NCBI RefSeq assembly: GCF_900104695.1
Contig: NZ_FNSW01000001.1
Location: forward strand, 4,024,001 to 4,088,000
DNA length: 64,000 nucleotides
Source: Paenibacillus sp. GP183
GTDB lineage: Bacteria; Bacillota; Bacilli; Paenibacillales; NBRC-103111
Reading direction: 5' to 3'
Made by a program: the position numbers and the translations under genes
Part shown: positions 44,580 through 54,240 of the stretch, one piece after another
How positions within the stretch are numbered: position 1 is the stretch's first letter
Layout: every line of letters begins with the position of its first letter
The notes under the pieces: model-generated
What the model was told of the DNA's origin: nothing
Seen by the model: the letters and a program-made list of their open reading frames with translations, nothing else
The model's database searches: none

Positions 44580-45557
44580 TTACGGCTGGGCTGAGTACAG
44601 ATGGCAGGCGGTCAGATGCCCTGCTCCCATATCCATCAGCTGCGGACGGGACGATCGGCAGACATCCATCGCCTTCGGGCAGCGGGTATGAAACGCGCAG
44701 CCGATCGGCGCGTTGGAAGGGCTCGGCACATCGCCTTGCAGGATGATGCGATCCCGCTTCACATCCGGATCCGGTATAGGTACCGCAGATAGCAGCGCTT
44801 GCGTGTACGGGTGCTTCGGGTCGCGGTACAACTGCTCCTTATTGCCCAGCTCAACGATCCGTCCGAGATACATGACGGCTACTCGATCACATATATGCTT
44901 GACCACACTCAAGTCGTGGGCGATGAAAATATAGGTCAATTGAAATTCCTTTTGCAAATCTTGCATGAGATTGATCACTTGGGACTGGATGGATACGTCA
45001 AGCGCCGATACCGGCTCGTCAGCCACGATCAGCTTCGGATTCAGCGCGAGTGCTCTGGCGATCCCGATCCGCTGTCGTTGTCCGCCTGAAAATTGGTGCG
45101 GATACCGGTGCAGATACGACTGTGTCAGACCGACGACGTCCATCAGTTGGCGAATCCGGGCATTTCGTTCTCTTGCATTGCCCATGCCGTGCACAAGCAG
45201 CGGCTCTTCGAGAATCCGCTTGACGTTGTGGCGCGGATTGAGTGAAGCAAACGGATCCTGAAACACAATCTGCATATCCCGGCGCCACTTGCGCATTTCC
45301 TGCTGCGATAGCTTCGTGATGTCCTGGCCGTCAAACACGACCCTTCCCTCCGTTGGTTCCTGCAGCCGAAGCAGCGTCCGTCCCGTCGTCGATTTGCCGC
45401 AGCCGCTCTCGCCGACGAGCCCGAACGTCTCCCCGCGGCCGACGGAAAAGGTTATGTCATCGACAGCTTTGACATGGCCCTGAATCCGGCCGAAAACACC
45501 ATTGCGAATCGGGAAATATTTCTTTAAGCCTTCCACTTGCAAAAGTGTGTCGCTCAC
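44580..45557 (-). CDS. Oligopeptide ABC transporter ATP-binding protein, OppF/DppF type
   Basis: About 325 residues. Walker [11 protein letters not shown]-loop [13 protein letters not shown], signature FSGGQRQRI, Walker [12 protein letters not shown], switch IAHD, C-terminal [17 protein letters not shown] 45557 overlaps the stop of the partner ATPase gene by four bases (GTGA), with GAGGAGGG upstream, so translation is coupled; the in-frame extension into that gene is rejected. Confidence 0.92.
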   Translation of the reverse strand: MSDTLLQVEGLKKYFPIRNGVFGRIQGHVKAVDDITFSVGRGETFGLVGESGCGKSTTGRTLLRLQEPTEGRVVFDGQDITKLSQQEMRKWRRDMQIVFQDPFASLNPRHNVKRILEEPLLVHGMGNARERNARIRQLMDVVGLTQSYLHRYPHQFSGGQRQRIGIARALALNPKLIVADEPVSALDVSIQSQVINLMQDLQKEFQLTYIFIAHDLSVVKHICDRVAVMYLGRIVELGNKEQLYRDPKHPYTQALLSAVPIPDPDVKRDRIILQGDVPSPSNAPIGCAFHTRCPKAMDVCRSSRPQLMDMGAGHLTACHLYSAQP

Positions 45558-46543
45558 AACGGTTTTCCCTCCTCTTGCTGCAGCCAACAACGGCACTTGT
45601 GTCCGGGTTCGATTTCCTCAAGCTCAGGCAGTTCCACACGGCAACGATCCATCACATATTCACAGCGTGGGGCAAACCGGCAGCCGACCATGTCCTTGCT
45701 AAGCGTCGGTACGTTACCAGGAATCGAATACAGCCGCTCCCGTGTGTCATCCATCCGGGGAATCGAAAGGATCAAGCCCTTGGTGTATGGATGCTGCGGG
45801 TTATGGAAAATTGCTCGCGTATCGCCTTCCTCAATCACCTTGCCGGCGTACATGACCACCACCCGGTCGCACATTTCTGCCACGACGCCAAGGTCGTGGG
45901 TGATCAACATGACAGCGGTACCGAGTTCCTTATTCAGCCTGCGGATCAGATCGAGTATTTGTGCCTGGATCGTCACGTCAAGGGCTGTCGTCGGTTCATC
46001 GGCAATGAGCAGCTCAGGGTCGCACGAGATCGCCATTGCGATCATGACCCGTTGACGCATGCCTCCGGATAATTGATGCGGATATTCGTTCACGATCGCT
46101 TCCGCACGAGGAATGCCAACGAGCTTCAACATATCGACAGCGCGAAGCTTCGCTCCCTTCTTGCTGATTCTGAGGTGCAGGCGGATCGTTTCGATCATCT
46201 GCTGACCAATCGTAAAGACGGGATTTAAGGATGTCATAGGTTCCTGGAAAATCATGGCGATCGCATCACCGCGGATGGCTCTCATCCTGCTTTCACTGTA
46301 GGGGACAAGATCGTCGCCCTTGAAAAGGATTGAGCCGTCGATGATTTTGCCCGGCGGTTGTGGAACCAACTTTAACACAGAGAGTGAGGTGACGCTCTTG
46401 CCGCAGCCGGATTCTCCGACAACAGCAAGCACTTCACCCTTGCCGACATAGAGGTCAATACCGTCAACGGCCGGTATTTCTCCGCGATCGGTAAAGAAAT
46501 GGGTGCGGAGGCCCTGAATATCCAGTATACGCTCGGTGTTCAT
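45554..46543 (-). CDS. Oligopeptide ABC transporter ATP-binding protein, OppD/DppD type
   Basis: 329 residues. Walker [42 protein letters not shown], and the Cys cluster [17 protein letters not shown] 46543 behind AAAAGGAGCT. First gene of the operon, with a well-formed promoter at 46634-46662. Unusually, the ATPase genes come first and the binding protein third. Confidence 0.92.
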   Translation of the reverse strand: MNTERILDIQGLRTHFFTDRGEIPAVDGIDLYVGKGEVLAVVGESGCGKSVTSLSVLKLVPQPPGKIIDGSILFKGDDLVPYSESRMRAIRGDAIAMIFQEPMTSLNPVFTIGQQMIETIRLHLRISKKGAKLRAVDMLKLVGIPRAEAIVNEYPHQLSGGMRQRVMIAMAISCDPELLIADEPTTALDVTIQAQILDLIRRLNKELGTAVMLITHDLGVVAEMCDRVVVMYAGKVIEEGDTRAIFHNPQHPYTKGLILSIPRMDDTRERLYSIPGNVPTLSKDMVGCRFAPRCEYVMDRCRVELPELEEIEPGHKCRCWLQQEEGKPL

Positions 46544-46633
46544 AGACAGCTCCTTTTTTCTGAGGTGATATGAGGTTTATATTTCATGTCATTAACATAA
46601 CGGTAACAATTAATGTTCGATATCATTACTCGA

Positions 46634-46662
46634 ATTGTAAAGAAAAATATTCCATCGGTCAA
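46634..46662 (-). promoter_or_regulatory. Promoter of the second peptide ABC operon
   Basis: Minus-strand -35 TTGACC (46657-46662), 17-base spacer, -10 TACAAT (46634-46639), about 90 bases ahead of the first ATPase gene. The leader between contains a short GTTACCGTTATG-type repeat but no known riboswitch. Confidence 0.8.
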
Positions 46663-46695
46663 TGACTTTGTTTATTAAAGCCGTTTATCCTTGTT

Positions 46696-47439
46696 TCACC
46701 GAGTTGCACTGCTCACGAAATGATCGAACAACAGTTGCTGAGTCCGGTCTCGTTCCGCCATCATCTCCGGGTGCCATTGGACCGCGAAAACGGCAGTATG
46801 CGACGTCGCTTCGACGGCTTCCACAACTCCATCATCCGCACGTGCCGTGATCATCAAACCATCTGCCAAACGATGAATGGCCTGGTGGTGAAGCGAATTG
46901 ACCGCCAATCTGTCTCTTCCTGCCAGCAGATGCAGCCTGCTCCCCATTTCGAGAGCGACCTCGTGCGTGGCCTGCCATTTGCGGAATTGAATATGGGCAT
47001 GAAACACATCCTGTCCGAGCGACTGCTGCAAGTCCTGATAGAGGCTGCCGCCCATAGCCACATTGAGCAGCTGCAATCCTCTGCATATGCCGAATATCGG
47101 CATATCCCTGGCAAGCGCACGATTGGCAATCTCCAGCTCAAACGCGTCCCGTTCCTCCTCTATTTTGCCGAGAGAAGATGTCGGCGCTTCGCCGTAATAC
47201 AAAGGATTGATGTCCGTACCGCCTGTTAGCAGCAGACCGTCCAAACGATCTAGCAGCGAATCGAGCAAGCTTGTTTCCGTAACAGGCAGCACGACCGGAA
47301 TCCCGCCTGCCCGCTCCACAGAGCGCGTATAGTCATAGGAAGCCACTCCAAAATCGCGGTCGAATGACCCGTAAACCCCAAGCTTTGCCGCATCATGTTT
47401 ATTCATGTAATAGCCGGTCACACCGATAAGCGCTTTCAT
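46696..47439 (-). CDS. Gamma-glutamyl-gamma-aminobutyrate hydrolase-like (class I GATase fold, PuuD family)
   Basis: About 247 residues. Nucleophile Cys119 in FGICRGLQLLN, catalytic His/Glu in VQWHPEMM, and the early LTGGTDINPLYYGE. Proteins of this type cut gamma-glutamyl amides or peptides, as in putrescine breakdown. ATG 47439 fits GGAGGAGATGGG; an ATG two codons earlier sits on the ribosome site. It is upstream of and co-directional with the peptide ABC operon, which has its own promoter, so the importer may deliver gamma-glutamyl compounds. Confidence 0.88.
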   Translation of the reverse strand: MKALIGVTGYYMNKHDAAKLGVYGSFDRDFGVASYDYTRSVERAGGIPVVLPVTETSLLDSLLDRLDGLLLTGGTDINPLYYGEAPTSSLGKIEEERDAFELEIANRALARDMPIFGICRGLQLLNVAMGGSLYQDLQQSLGQDVFHAHIQFRKWQATHEVALEMGSRLHLLAGRDRLAVNSLHHQAIHRLADGLMITARADDGVVEAVEATSHTAVFAVQWHPEMMAERDRTQQLLFDHFVSSATR

Positions 47440-47489
47440 ACCCATCTCCTCCCTCTGGAAAAAATGTCTTATTTATCAGTGATTTGAGG

Positions 47490-47501
47490 AAAATTATACC
47501 A
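47490..47501 (-). promoter_or_regulatory. Extended -10 promoter of the GATase-like gene
   Basis: Minus-strand TGGTATAAT (TG-N-TATAAT) with no clear -35, about 55 bases before the start codon. Confidence 0.6.
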
Positions 47502-47638
47502 TAGTTCAAATAAACGAGAAGAGCTAATTTTCAGAACGATTGTCAATCAATACACCGGATTTTGTTTTTATAAATTAATTTTTACCAATTTGTGTGAAGT
47601 CCTCTTGTTTATAATGGATTTATGAGAGGAGAGATCAG

Positions 47639-48133
47639 ATGAATTTTTCCAAGAAAGATGTACTGTTAGATCAGCTTGCCGCTTGCCATAATGACCTGAG
47701 CTGGTTTCCTACGTTTCTTGACTCGGTACAGGGACTGACAGCGGAGCAGGCCGTCTGGCGTAAGGATGATTCAAGTCATTCTATTTGGCAGCTTGTAAAC
47801 CACCTGACTTATTGGAATCAAAAATGGATGAGCTACTTTATCAACAATGAAGTTTTTGCAGGAATTGGTACTGATAACAAGAGTACGTTTGTCATAAAGG
47901 AAGAAATAAATGAAGAAAGCTGGAGAGCTGCGGTAAATAAACTGGATGCAGCCTACATCGAATTCCGTAATGTGCTTGCTGACTCCCCTGATTCGAAGCT
48001 TGATACTCTCATACCCAATTATCCAGGTGATTGCCCATGGTGGGGCGCCATCTCTAATCTCTGTACTCATAATGCGTATCATATCGGTCAGATCGTATTT
48101 ATTCGCAAACAACAAGGTTGGCACATCGAGTAG
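47639..48133 (+). CDS. DinB-family protein
   Basis: 164-residue four-helix-bundle protein of the DinB/YfiT-like superfamily. The potential metal-binding His triad is visible in WQLVNHLTYWNQKW and THNAYHIGQI, spaced as in the family. Many members use thiol cofactors such as bacillithiol as transferases, or are damage-inducible with unknown activity. RBS GAGAGGAGAGA; TATAAT 16 bases upstream of that. A single gene closed by two terminators. Confidence 0.85.
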   Translation: MNFSKKDVLLDQLAACHNDLSWFPTFLDSVQGLTAEQAVWRKDDSSHSIWQLVNHLTYWNQKWMSYFINNEVFAGIGTDNKSTFVIKEEINEESWRAAVNKLDAAYIEFRNVLADSPDSKLDTLIPNYPGDCPWWGAISNLCTHNAYHIGQIVFIRKQQGWHIE

Positions 48134-48159
48134 CGCGATCATAAGAGTTTGAAACTTAA

Positions 48160-48221
48160 AAAGACCTCTTTTAAGAGGTCAGATTGTTGGCAAAGCCTCG
48201 TTTTTCGGGGCTTTTTGCTTT
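48160..48221 (+). terminator. Two consecutive hairpins after the DinB-like gene
   Basis: GACCTCTT/AAGAGGTC at 48163-48180, then AAAGCCTCG...CGGGGCTTT at about 48194-48215 followed by TTTTGCTTTTT. The second is a good intrinsic terminator. Confidence 0.8.
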
Positions 48222-48354
48222 TTAGACATTATTTCATGATTTTAAAATGGCTGCATAGGTACAATCATTTCTAAGGTATATTTTGTAATATTACTGTAGA
48301 CTATAAATCTAAAGCTGGCTCGAATCCAGTATGTAAGAGAAGGAGAAATATTTT

Positions 48355-50265
48355 ATGCATATGTTATCGTCATGGACTTATCCTATATTTTATGTCTTGG
48401 CGATCATAGCGATTTTATTTTCACTTATAAATTTTGAGTATTTAAAGCGGATTCTAATTGGTCGACCCATGCGAACGAAAGAGCTGAATGCCAAACACAA
48501 TAAGCTTCTCTGGTTCATTGCATTGCCGATTTTATCAGCTGATCTTTATTCATCCGTGGCCTACGGGCCTGAAGCAGGAGTTACAGAACTTATTGGTTTG
48601 GGGGCCGAAGTAAAATGGCTCATTTTGCCGATTACTGCAGCCACTGTTATTTTGCTTGGAATTTTAATTACATCGTATATTATGGGGATTTTAGCTTATC
48701 CAAATGGCGGTGGTGGATACACCATTGCAAAGGAAAATTTTAAAAAGCCTTGGATGTCTTTGATTGCTGCCAGTGCATTGCTTATTGATTACGTGTTGAC
48801 CGTTGCCGTATCCGTTTCCGCAGGTATTCAGGCAATAGTATCCGCTTTTCCTGAAGTGGCAGCTTATCAAATTTCATTGTCCGTCTTATGTGTGGTATTT
48901 ATTCTTATGGTAAACTTACGCGGCGTGTCTGAATCGGCTGATATTTTCGCTTGGCCTAACTTTCTCTTTATCGTTTGTATGCTTGCCCTGATCATAACCG
49001 GCTTTTTTGATGAATTCCAACACGGATTTGTTCAAAGCACGACACCGCCATTCGGTACTCTTCCTGCTAACTTAACATTGCTGGTAGTTTTAAAAGCATT
49101 TAGTTCAGCATGCTCCGCCTTAACTGGAATAGAAACGATTTCAAACGCGGTTCCCATTTTTCGAAATCCGCCGTTAAAAGGTGCAATTAAAGCTTATATC
49201 ACGATGGGGTTACTGACGGGTGTGACCTTGTTAGGATTTGCCTATCACCTGTATGTAAAGGGAATACCGGTTGACCCCAATCATACGATGTTGTCACAAT
49301 TGGCAAGCATTTATTTTGGACAGGGCATCTTCTATCAAATGATCACTTGGTCCACATTCATCATCTTGATTATTGCCGCGAATTCTATTTTTACAGGATT
49401 TCCGCAGCTGATGGCGTTGGTTGCTGCAGATCGTTTTTTACCTCGTTCATTGATTATTCGGGGGGACCGGCTTGGTTATTCGAATGGAATGATTGTTTTA
49501 GCGGCATTATCCATACTACTAATCGTAGCGTTCCATGCCCGAACAAATGCCTTAATCCCTTTATTTGCAATCGGTGTCTTTGCGGCGTTTACTGTGGCTC
49601 AGGCTGGGTTAACCCGTCGTTGGCTTAAAGTAAGAGGATCCTATTGGCAAGTCAAAGCATTGATTAATGCCGTAGGAGCCATTATATCTGCTTTGGTTTG
49701 CGTCGTATTTGCTGTGACCAAGTTTAAAGATGGGGCTTGGGTTGTCCTCGTGGCACTTCCTCTAATCGTGTTTGCTGCAATTGCCGTTCGAAAACATTAT
49801 GATCAGGTTGCAGAAGAATTACGAATCGACGTGAAGACCATGCATCCCCAAAAACATCGTGTACTCTCCATTGTTCTTGTAGCAGGAATTCATCAAGTGG
49901 TTTTAAACAGCATTTCATTTGCAAAAAGCATTAATGATGAAGTAATGGCACTGCATATCGGTTATGATGACGAATCCATAGAGAAAATGAAAATGAAGTG
50001 GGAAGAGTGGGGTTCCCCATGCCCGCTGATCACTCTGAAAAGTGAGTATCGTTCTTTATTGCAGCCGTTATCCCGTTTTATGAAAATGGTTGAGGTAGCA
50101 GAAGGCGGAAAACCGGATCATATCCACCTTATTATTGCCCAATTCATTCCAAAGAGATGGTGGCAATATGCGCTCCACAATCAAACTTCTTTGTTAATCA
50201 GGACTTTGTTTTTAAAGAACAAAGACGTTGTAATTACCACCGTTCCTTATCACCTGCATAGGTAA
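48355..50265 (+). CDS. APC-superfamily permease, KimA-like potassium importer candidate
   Basis: 636 residues with about twelve helices and a soluble C-terminal region of some 150 residues. The segments RILIGRPMRTKEL, LPILSADLYSSVAYGPEAG, YPNGGGGYTIAKENF and LLIDYVLTVAVSVSAGIQAI closely recall KimA (YdaO) of Bacillus subtilis, a high-affinity K+/H+ symporter inhibited by c-di-AMP. A related APC amino-acid transporter is the alternative. RBS AGAAGGAG. Unlike B. subtilis kimA, no ydaO aptamer is visible upstream. Confidence 0.8.
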   Translation: MHMLSSWTYPIFYVLAIIAILFSLINFEYLKRILIGRPMRTKELNAKHNKLLWFIALPILSADLYSSVAYGPEAGVTELIGLGAEVKWLILPITAATVILLGILITSYIMGILAYPNGGGGYTIAKENFKKPWMSLIAASALLIDYVLTVAVSVSAGIQAIVSAFPEVAAYQISLSVLCVVFILMVNLRGVSESADIFAWPNFLFIVCMLALIITGFFDEFQHGFVQSTTPPFGTLPANLTLLVVLKAFSSACSALTGIETISNAVPIFRNPPLKGAIKAYITMGLLTGVTLLGFAYHLYVKGIPVDPNHTMLSQLASIYFGQGIFYQMITWSTFIILIIAANSIFTGFPQLMALVAADRFLPRSLIIRGDRLGYSNGMIVLAALSILLIVAFHARTNALIPLFAIGVFAAFTVAQAGLTRRWLKVRGSYWQVKALINAVGAIISALVCVVFAVTKFKDGAWVVLVALPLIVFAAIAVRKHYDQVAEELRIDVKTMHPQKHRVLSIVLVAGIHQVVLNSISFAKSINDEVMALHIGYDDESIEKMKMKWEEWGSPCPLITLKSEYRSLLQPLSRFMKMVEVAEGGKPDHIHLIIAQFIPKRWWQYALHNQTSLLIRTLFLKNKDVVITTVPYHLHR

Positions 50266-50276
50266 GGTATCCACAT

Positions 50277-51548
50277 TCAAGGTGCTTTTAAAGGAGGATT
50301 CTCCTCTAGTATCGATACACTTTCCATCAGTTTGAGTTTTCTAGCCACTAACGGAGTTGTGCTGGCTTGTAAAAGCAAGGTGGCTAAAATAGCAAGAAAG
50401 ACAACAGATGACACTAATTTCCCCTCAACCAGATCGGAGCTTGCAACAATTCCTGCAAGTGCAGCTGCGATTATACCTGTTTCCCGTGTCCAGAACAAGA
50501 AAAGGACTTCCTGTCGTGTCCATTTGGCTTTGGAATCCGGTAAGAGACTAGCAAGTACCGTAATCGGTCTAGCAACAAAGATAAAGATGGCAATGACGGC
50601 CAACCCTGCTAATCCATATTGTTTCAACACAGAAAAATCAACTTGACTGCCCAATAAAATGAATACGAGCATACGAAGCTTTAAACTTACTGCATCAATG
50701 AATTGATGGACCGCATGTTCTTCTTTAGGCAAAATAGTCAATCGCAAGGACTTCGCATTTCCTAGCACTAATCCTGCAACAAACACACTCATAAATCCAC
50801 TCGCATGAATCTGCTCTGCCAGTAAATATGCACCTAAAACAGCTAATACCACAACCATAGGTGTAAATTCACGGAGTAGCCCGCGATCGTTTTCAGAAAT
50901 GAGAAATGTAGCTATAAAGCCTACAATTACTCCTACAACAATCCCACCTAAGGCAAGCTGAATAAATTGGAATCCGATGGAGAACATTCCAGTTGTTTGA
51001 CTCGTAAACAACAACCCAAACACCACCGTTGTCATAATTGCCCCGGTAGCATCTGTAAATGCGGCTTCAGTAATAACCGTTTGAGCAACCTTTCGGCGAA
51101 TCGGAAATTTTTGAAAGATCGGAACAAGTGCAGCCGGATCTGTAGAAGCCAGGATAGAACCAAGAAGAAGTGCAACCAAGAAAGGAATATGAAATATCCA
51201 TGTCGCTGCAAACGCCACGATAAACGCTGTGAGGACAACACCAAGCGTAGATAGCAATGTGATGGTACGCCATACCTTTTGCAATATCTCAAAGCTAGTA
51301 ATAACCCCGCCGTGGAAAATAATAAAGCAAGCTCCAAACACTAATATCATTTGATTCATTGTTGATTCTATATGGATATTAATGACAGATAACATGGAAG
51401 GTCCAAGAACGATGCCTAATAAAATAAATATGGCTACATCCGGAATTCCTAGTTTATCAGCTAGTTTACCGCCAAGGGTACCAATGAAAAAAATGATAAA
51501 TAAAGCCATTAAATAATGCTGTGCTAATAATAATGTTGCCGAATGCAT
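50277..51548 (-). CDS. CPA-family cation/proton antiporter
   Basis: 423 residues with about twelve helices. LGGKLADKLGIPDVAIFILLG at the start, ASTDPAALVP in the middle (the conserved ST-DP motif of CPA1 exchangers), TEAAFTDATGA with the ion-binding Asp, and LFLFWTRETGIIAAALAG near the end. It exchanges Na+ or K+ for protons. No RCK domain is attached. It converges on the KimA-like gene with 11 bases between stops. A K+ efflux role would balance the neighbouring importer, but the ion is not provable here. Confidence 0.85.
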   Translation of the reverse strand: MHSATLLLAQHYLMALFIIFFIGTLGGKLADKLGIPDVAIFILLGIVLGPSMLSVINIHIESTMNQMILVFGACFIIFHGGVITSFEILQKVWRTITLLSTLGVVLTAFIVAFAATWIFHIPFLVALLLGSILASTDPAALVPIFQKFPIRRKVAQTVITEAAFTDATGAIMTTVVFGLLFTSQTTGMFSIGFQFIQLALGGIVVGVIVGFIATFLISENDRGLLREFTPMVVVLAVLGAYLLAEQIHASGFMSVFVAGLVLGNAKSLRLTILPKEEHAVHQFIDAVSLKLRMLVFILLGSQVDFSVLKQYGLAGLAVIAIFIFVARPITVLASLLPDSKAKWTRQEVLFLFWTRETGIIAAALAGIVASSDLVEGKLVSSVVFLAILATLLLQASTTPLVARKLKLMESVSILEENPPLKAP

Positions 51549-51662
51549 GACAAACCCCCGTATTCATTTGATAAACATAATATTCTGAATTAACCTCAAA
51601 AAGGCAAAAAGAAGCCTAGATGACAGGCTCCTCCCATTTGATTATTATTCACTTTCTTGTAC

Positions 51663-51857
51663 CTAAGATTATACAGATATTTTATGGATACCGCCAATTT
51701 TTTCCGTATTCGGTAATAGAATATTCAACTTTTGGGGGGATTTGAGCGTAAACTTTACGCTCGACAATATCTTCCTCCTCTAATTCTCGGAGTTGATTGG
51801 TTAACATTTTTTGTGTGATACCGGGCAAACTACGTTTTGAGAAATTAGCAAAAAATA
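51663..51857 (-). pseudogene. Remnant of an HxlR-family transcriptional regulator
   Basis: On the minus strand the frame reads ANFSKRSLPGITQKMLTNQL, RELEEEDIVERKVY and PPKVEYSITEYGKNW, the core winged-helix region of HxlR/YodB regulators. It then hits a stop right after the EYG motif, where the family normally has 20-30 more residues. Upstream there is no start or ribosome site and the first DNA-binding helices are missing. It lies directly beside the FMN-reductase gene, the sort of target such redox-sensing regulators control, so the regulator appears to have been lost. Confidence 0.8.
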
Positions 51858-51932
51858 TTGAACTTATTGGAACAAAAATTTTACCGGAAGTACGGAAGCA
51901 TACAGCAACAGCAAAATAAGGGGGGAATTACG

Positions 51933-52499
51933 ATGAAAATCGTAGGATTATCGGGTTCGAAAGTAGGGTCAAAAACACGAACTGCAATGGATTACACTTT
52001 AAAATCATTTGCTGAAAAATATCCGAATGCCGAAATAAAGCTTATTGATTTGGCTGAATATGATGTTCAATTTAGCGATGGGCGCAGTTACTTGGAATAT
52101 GAAGGTGATACTTTATTTGTTACAAAAGAAATCATGGAAGCAGATGCTTTAATTATTGGGACACCTGTATTTCAAGCTTCAATTCCAGCGACGTTAAAGA
52201 ACATATTTGACTTGCTCCCGGTTGGCGCTTTTCGCGATAAAATCGTGAGTATGCTTGTAACAGCCGGTACGCCCAAGCATTACCTCATGGTTGAACAACA
52301 GCTAAAACCGATATTAGCATATATGAAAGCACAAATTGTGCAAACCTACGTATTCATCGAGGAAAAAGACTTCCATCGCAAGGAAATCGTCAACGATGAC
52401 GTGCTCTTCCGTATTGAACGTCTGGTTGAGGATACATATGTATTAACCGAAACGTATACAAAAATCCGTGAAGAACAAGAAGCTAAATATGAATTTTAA
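51933..52499 (+). CDS. NADPH-dependent FMN reductase-like flavoprotein
   Basis: 188-residue flavodoxin-fold reductase. VGLSGSKVGSKTRT forms the FMN phosphate loop; GTPVFQASIPATLKNIFDLL is the conserved flavin-binding and dimer helix; VTAGTPKHY follows. It reduces flavins, quinones or azo compounds with NADPH. ATG 51933 after AAGGGGGG; longer in-frame starts have no ribosome site and run into the HxlR remnant. Formerly it was probably controlled by that divergent regulator. Confidence 0.85.
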   Translation: MKIVGLSGSKVGSKTRTAMDYTLKSFAEKYPNAEIKLIDLAEYDVQFSDGRSYLEYEGDTLFVTKEIMEADALIIGTPVFQASIPATLKNIFDLLPVGAFRDKIVSMLVTAGTPKHYLMVEQQLKPILAYMKAQIVQTYVFIEEKDFHRKEIVNDDVLFRIERLVEDTYVLTETYTKIREEQEAKYEF

Positions 52500-52640
52500 T
52501 TATAGCAATCCATAAGAAACGACTTCATTTGTTATATGCTAAAATAGGAAGGTCAAATCAGGTTTCTGTTTGATGATTACCGATCCAACTGGTAAACTTT
52601 TGAAGTTGAAGTTCAATACAAAAAAGAAATGAGGTAAATA

Positions 52641-54122
52641 ATGTCAATCAATTCTACTACTGTTTCTGCTGCTGAAGATCAAGAATTTAAGATCAAATCC
52701 ATTATGGGCCCGGTCATGGCTGTCGTAGTAGGAATGATTATGGTCATTCTCGACAGCACGGTTGTCAACGTTGCGATGCCCAATCTGATCGATTACTTCC
52801 ATTCCACGGTATCCACGATACAGTGGACGATTACGTCGTACACTCTCGCGCTTTCTGCGGTTATCCCGTTGGCCGGATGGCTGATCGACAGGTATGGAGC
52901 CAAACAAATCTTTTTGATCACCATCGTTTTGTTTACGTTAGGTTCTGTGCTTTGTTCTCTGGCACAAACGCCGGAACAGCTCATTCTTTACCGCATCATT
53001 CAAGGTATAGGCGGGGGTATGGTATCGCCGATCGGGATGGCTATCATTTTCAGACTCGCTCCTCCGGGCAAACAAGGCTCGGTCATGGGGGTGCTCGGCA
53101 TTCCGATGATGCTGGGGCCTGCTATCGGTCCGACGCTCTCCGGATTTCTGATCGAGTACGCAAGCTGGCACTGGATTTTCCTGATCAATCTGCCAATCGG
53201 AATCATTGCTGTTTTGGTGGGTATCAAATATTTGCCTCAAATTGAGCGAAAAGCAGTTCCTGCGCTGGATATTGCAGGCATGCTGCTCGCACCGATCGCA
53301 TTTGCCGCACTTGCTTATGCGGTCAGCGAGGGAGGTAAAAATTGGGGCTCCACCCAAACGATTACGGGCTTGTTGGTAGGCGGTATCGCTTTGATCCTTT
53401 TAATCATCGTTGAGCTTCGTCACAAGCAACCGCTGCTTGAGCTTCGCGTATTCGGCTCTTCTGACTTCACCCGCGGCATCATCATTTCCTGGCTGTCGAT
53501 GATGGCGCTATTCAGCTCGTTTTTGCTCGTTCCGATGTACTTGCAAATGGTTAAAGGGTACACTCCGATGCATTCCGGTCTGATGAGTATCCCGCAGGTC
53601 CTCATGTCCGGCATCATGATGCCGATCGCCGGAAAACTGTTTGACAAAATCGGCGCACGCCTGCTCGCCATTATTGGCTTATGCTTTGTCTCTGGCGGCT
53701 TGTTCCAACTGTCTCAAATATCGGCCGACACCGGATCGGGTTATGTGATCATCGCCTTGATGTTAATGGGCGCAGGCATGGGCATTTCCATGATGCCTGT
53801 CAATACGCACATCTTGAAAGCGGCGCCGCGCAGGCTGGTCAACCGGGTAACGTCGCTTACTACAGCTGCTCAGCAGGTTGTGGTGTCGTTCGCGATCGCC
53901 GGTCTCACCGGTTATTTGACTTCGCGGATCACACAGCATATGGCCGCAGCATCCGGCAACAAAGTAGCAGCCATGGTTTCCGCATTCGGAGATACGTTTT
54001 ACTTTGCGGCATGGATTGCCGTTGCCGGGGCTTTGGTTGCAATTATCTTACGAAAGCCTAAGGTCTCGGAAGGCGAAGGGCAGCAAGATAATCAGTCAAA
54101 CCCCATGACGATGGGTCACTAG
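52641..54122 (+). CDS. MFS multidrug exporter, DHA2 (EmrB/QacA) family
   Basis: 493 residues, 14 helices. Motif ILDSTVVNVAMPNL in helix 1, motif A-like GWLIDRYGAKQ, motif C GIPMMLGPAIGPTLSG. It pumps drugs or toxic compounds out using the proton gradient. RBS GAGGT eight bases before the ATG. The gene is noticeably GC-richer than its AT-rich flanks. A leaky hairpin follows. Confidence 0.92.
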   Translation: MSINSTTVSAAEDQEFKIKSIMGPVMAVVVGMIMVILDSTVVNVAMPNLIDYFHSTVSTIQWTITSYTLALSAVIPLAGWLIDRYGAKQIFLITIVLFTLGSVLCSLAQTPEQLILYRIIQGIGGGMVSPIGMAIIFRLAPPGKQGSVMGVLGIPMMLGPAIGPTLSGFLIEYASWHWIFLINLPIGIIAVLVGIKYLPQIERKAVPALDIAGMLLAPIAFAALAYAVSEGGKNWGSTQTITGLLVGGIALILLIIVELRHKQPLLELRVFGSSDFTRGIIISWLSMMALFSSFLLVPMYLQMVKGYTPMHSGLMSIPQVLMSGIMMPIAGKLFDKIGARLLAIIGLCFVSGGLFQLSQISADTGSGYVIIALMLMGAGMGISMMPVNTHILKAAPRRLVNRVTSLTTAAQQVVVSFAIAGLTGYLTSRITQHMAAASGNKVAAMVSAFGDTFYFAAWIAVAGALVAIILRKPKVSEGEGQQDNQSNPMTMGH

Positions 54123-54145
54123 ACAATATGAGTCAGGCATCATAG

Positions 54146-54199
54146 CAAAGGGGCTGTCCCAAAAATCATCAAAGATGATGAAGGGATAGCTCCTTTTTA
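54146..54199. terminator. Long imperfect hairpin terminator
   Basis: AAAGGGGCTGTCCC...GGGATAGCTCCTTT enclosing CATCATC-type inner pairs, then TTTTA. Placed between the convergent exporter gene and the LiaI/LiaF-like gene. Confidence 0.7.
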
Positions 54200-54240
54200 T
54201 TTGTTCAAGGCTGCCCCAACCTATGGACCAGCTCCGGTCC

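Noticed and set aside
45537-46072. Overlapping plus-strand frames of about 170 codons within the OppD-type gene
   Set aside because: Mirror of conserved ATPase motifs on the other strand; no start signals.
48222-48354. Expected c-di-AMP riboswitch before the KimA-like gene
   Set aside because: None of the ydaO blocks (GGGGGAACC, GGGGTGAATC, CAGCTAACC) is present; the leader is short and AT-rich.
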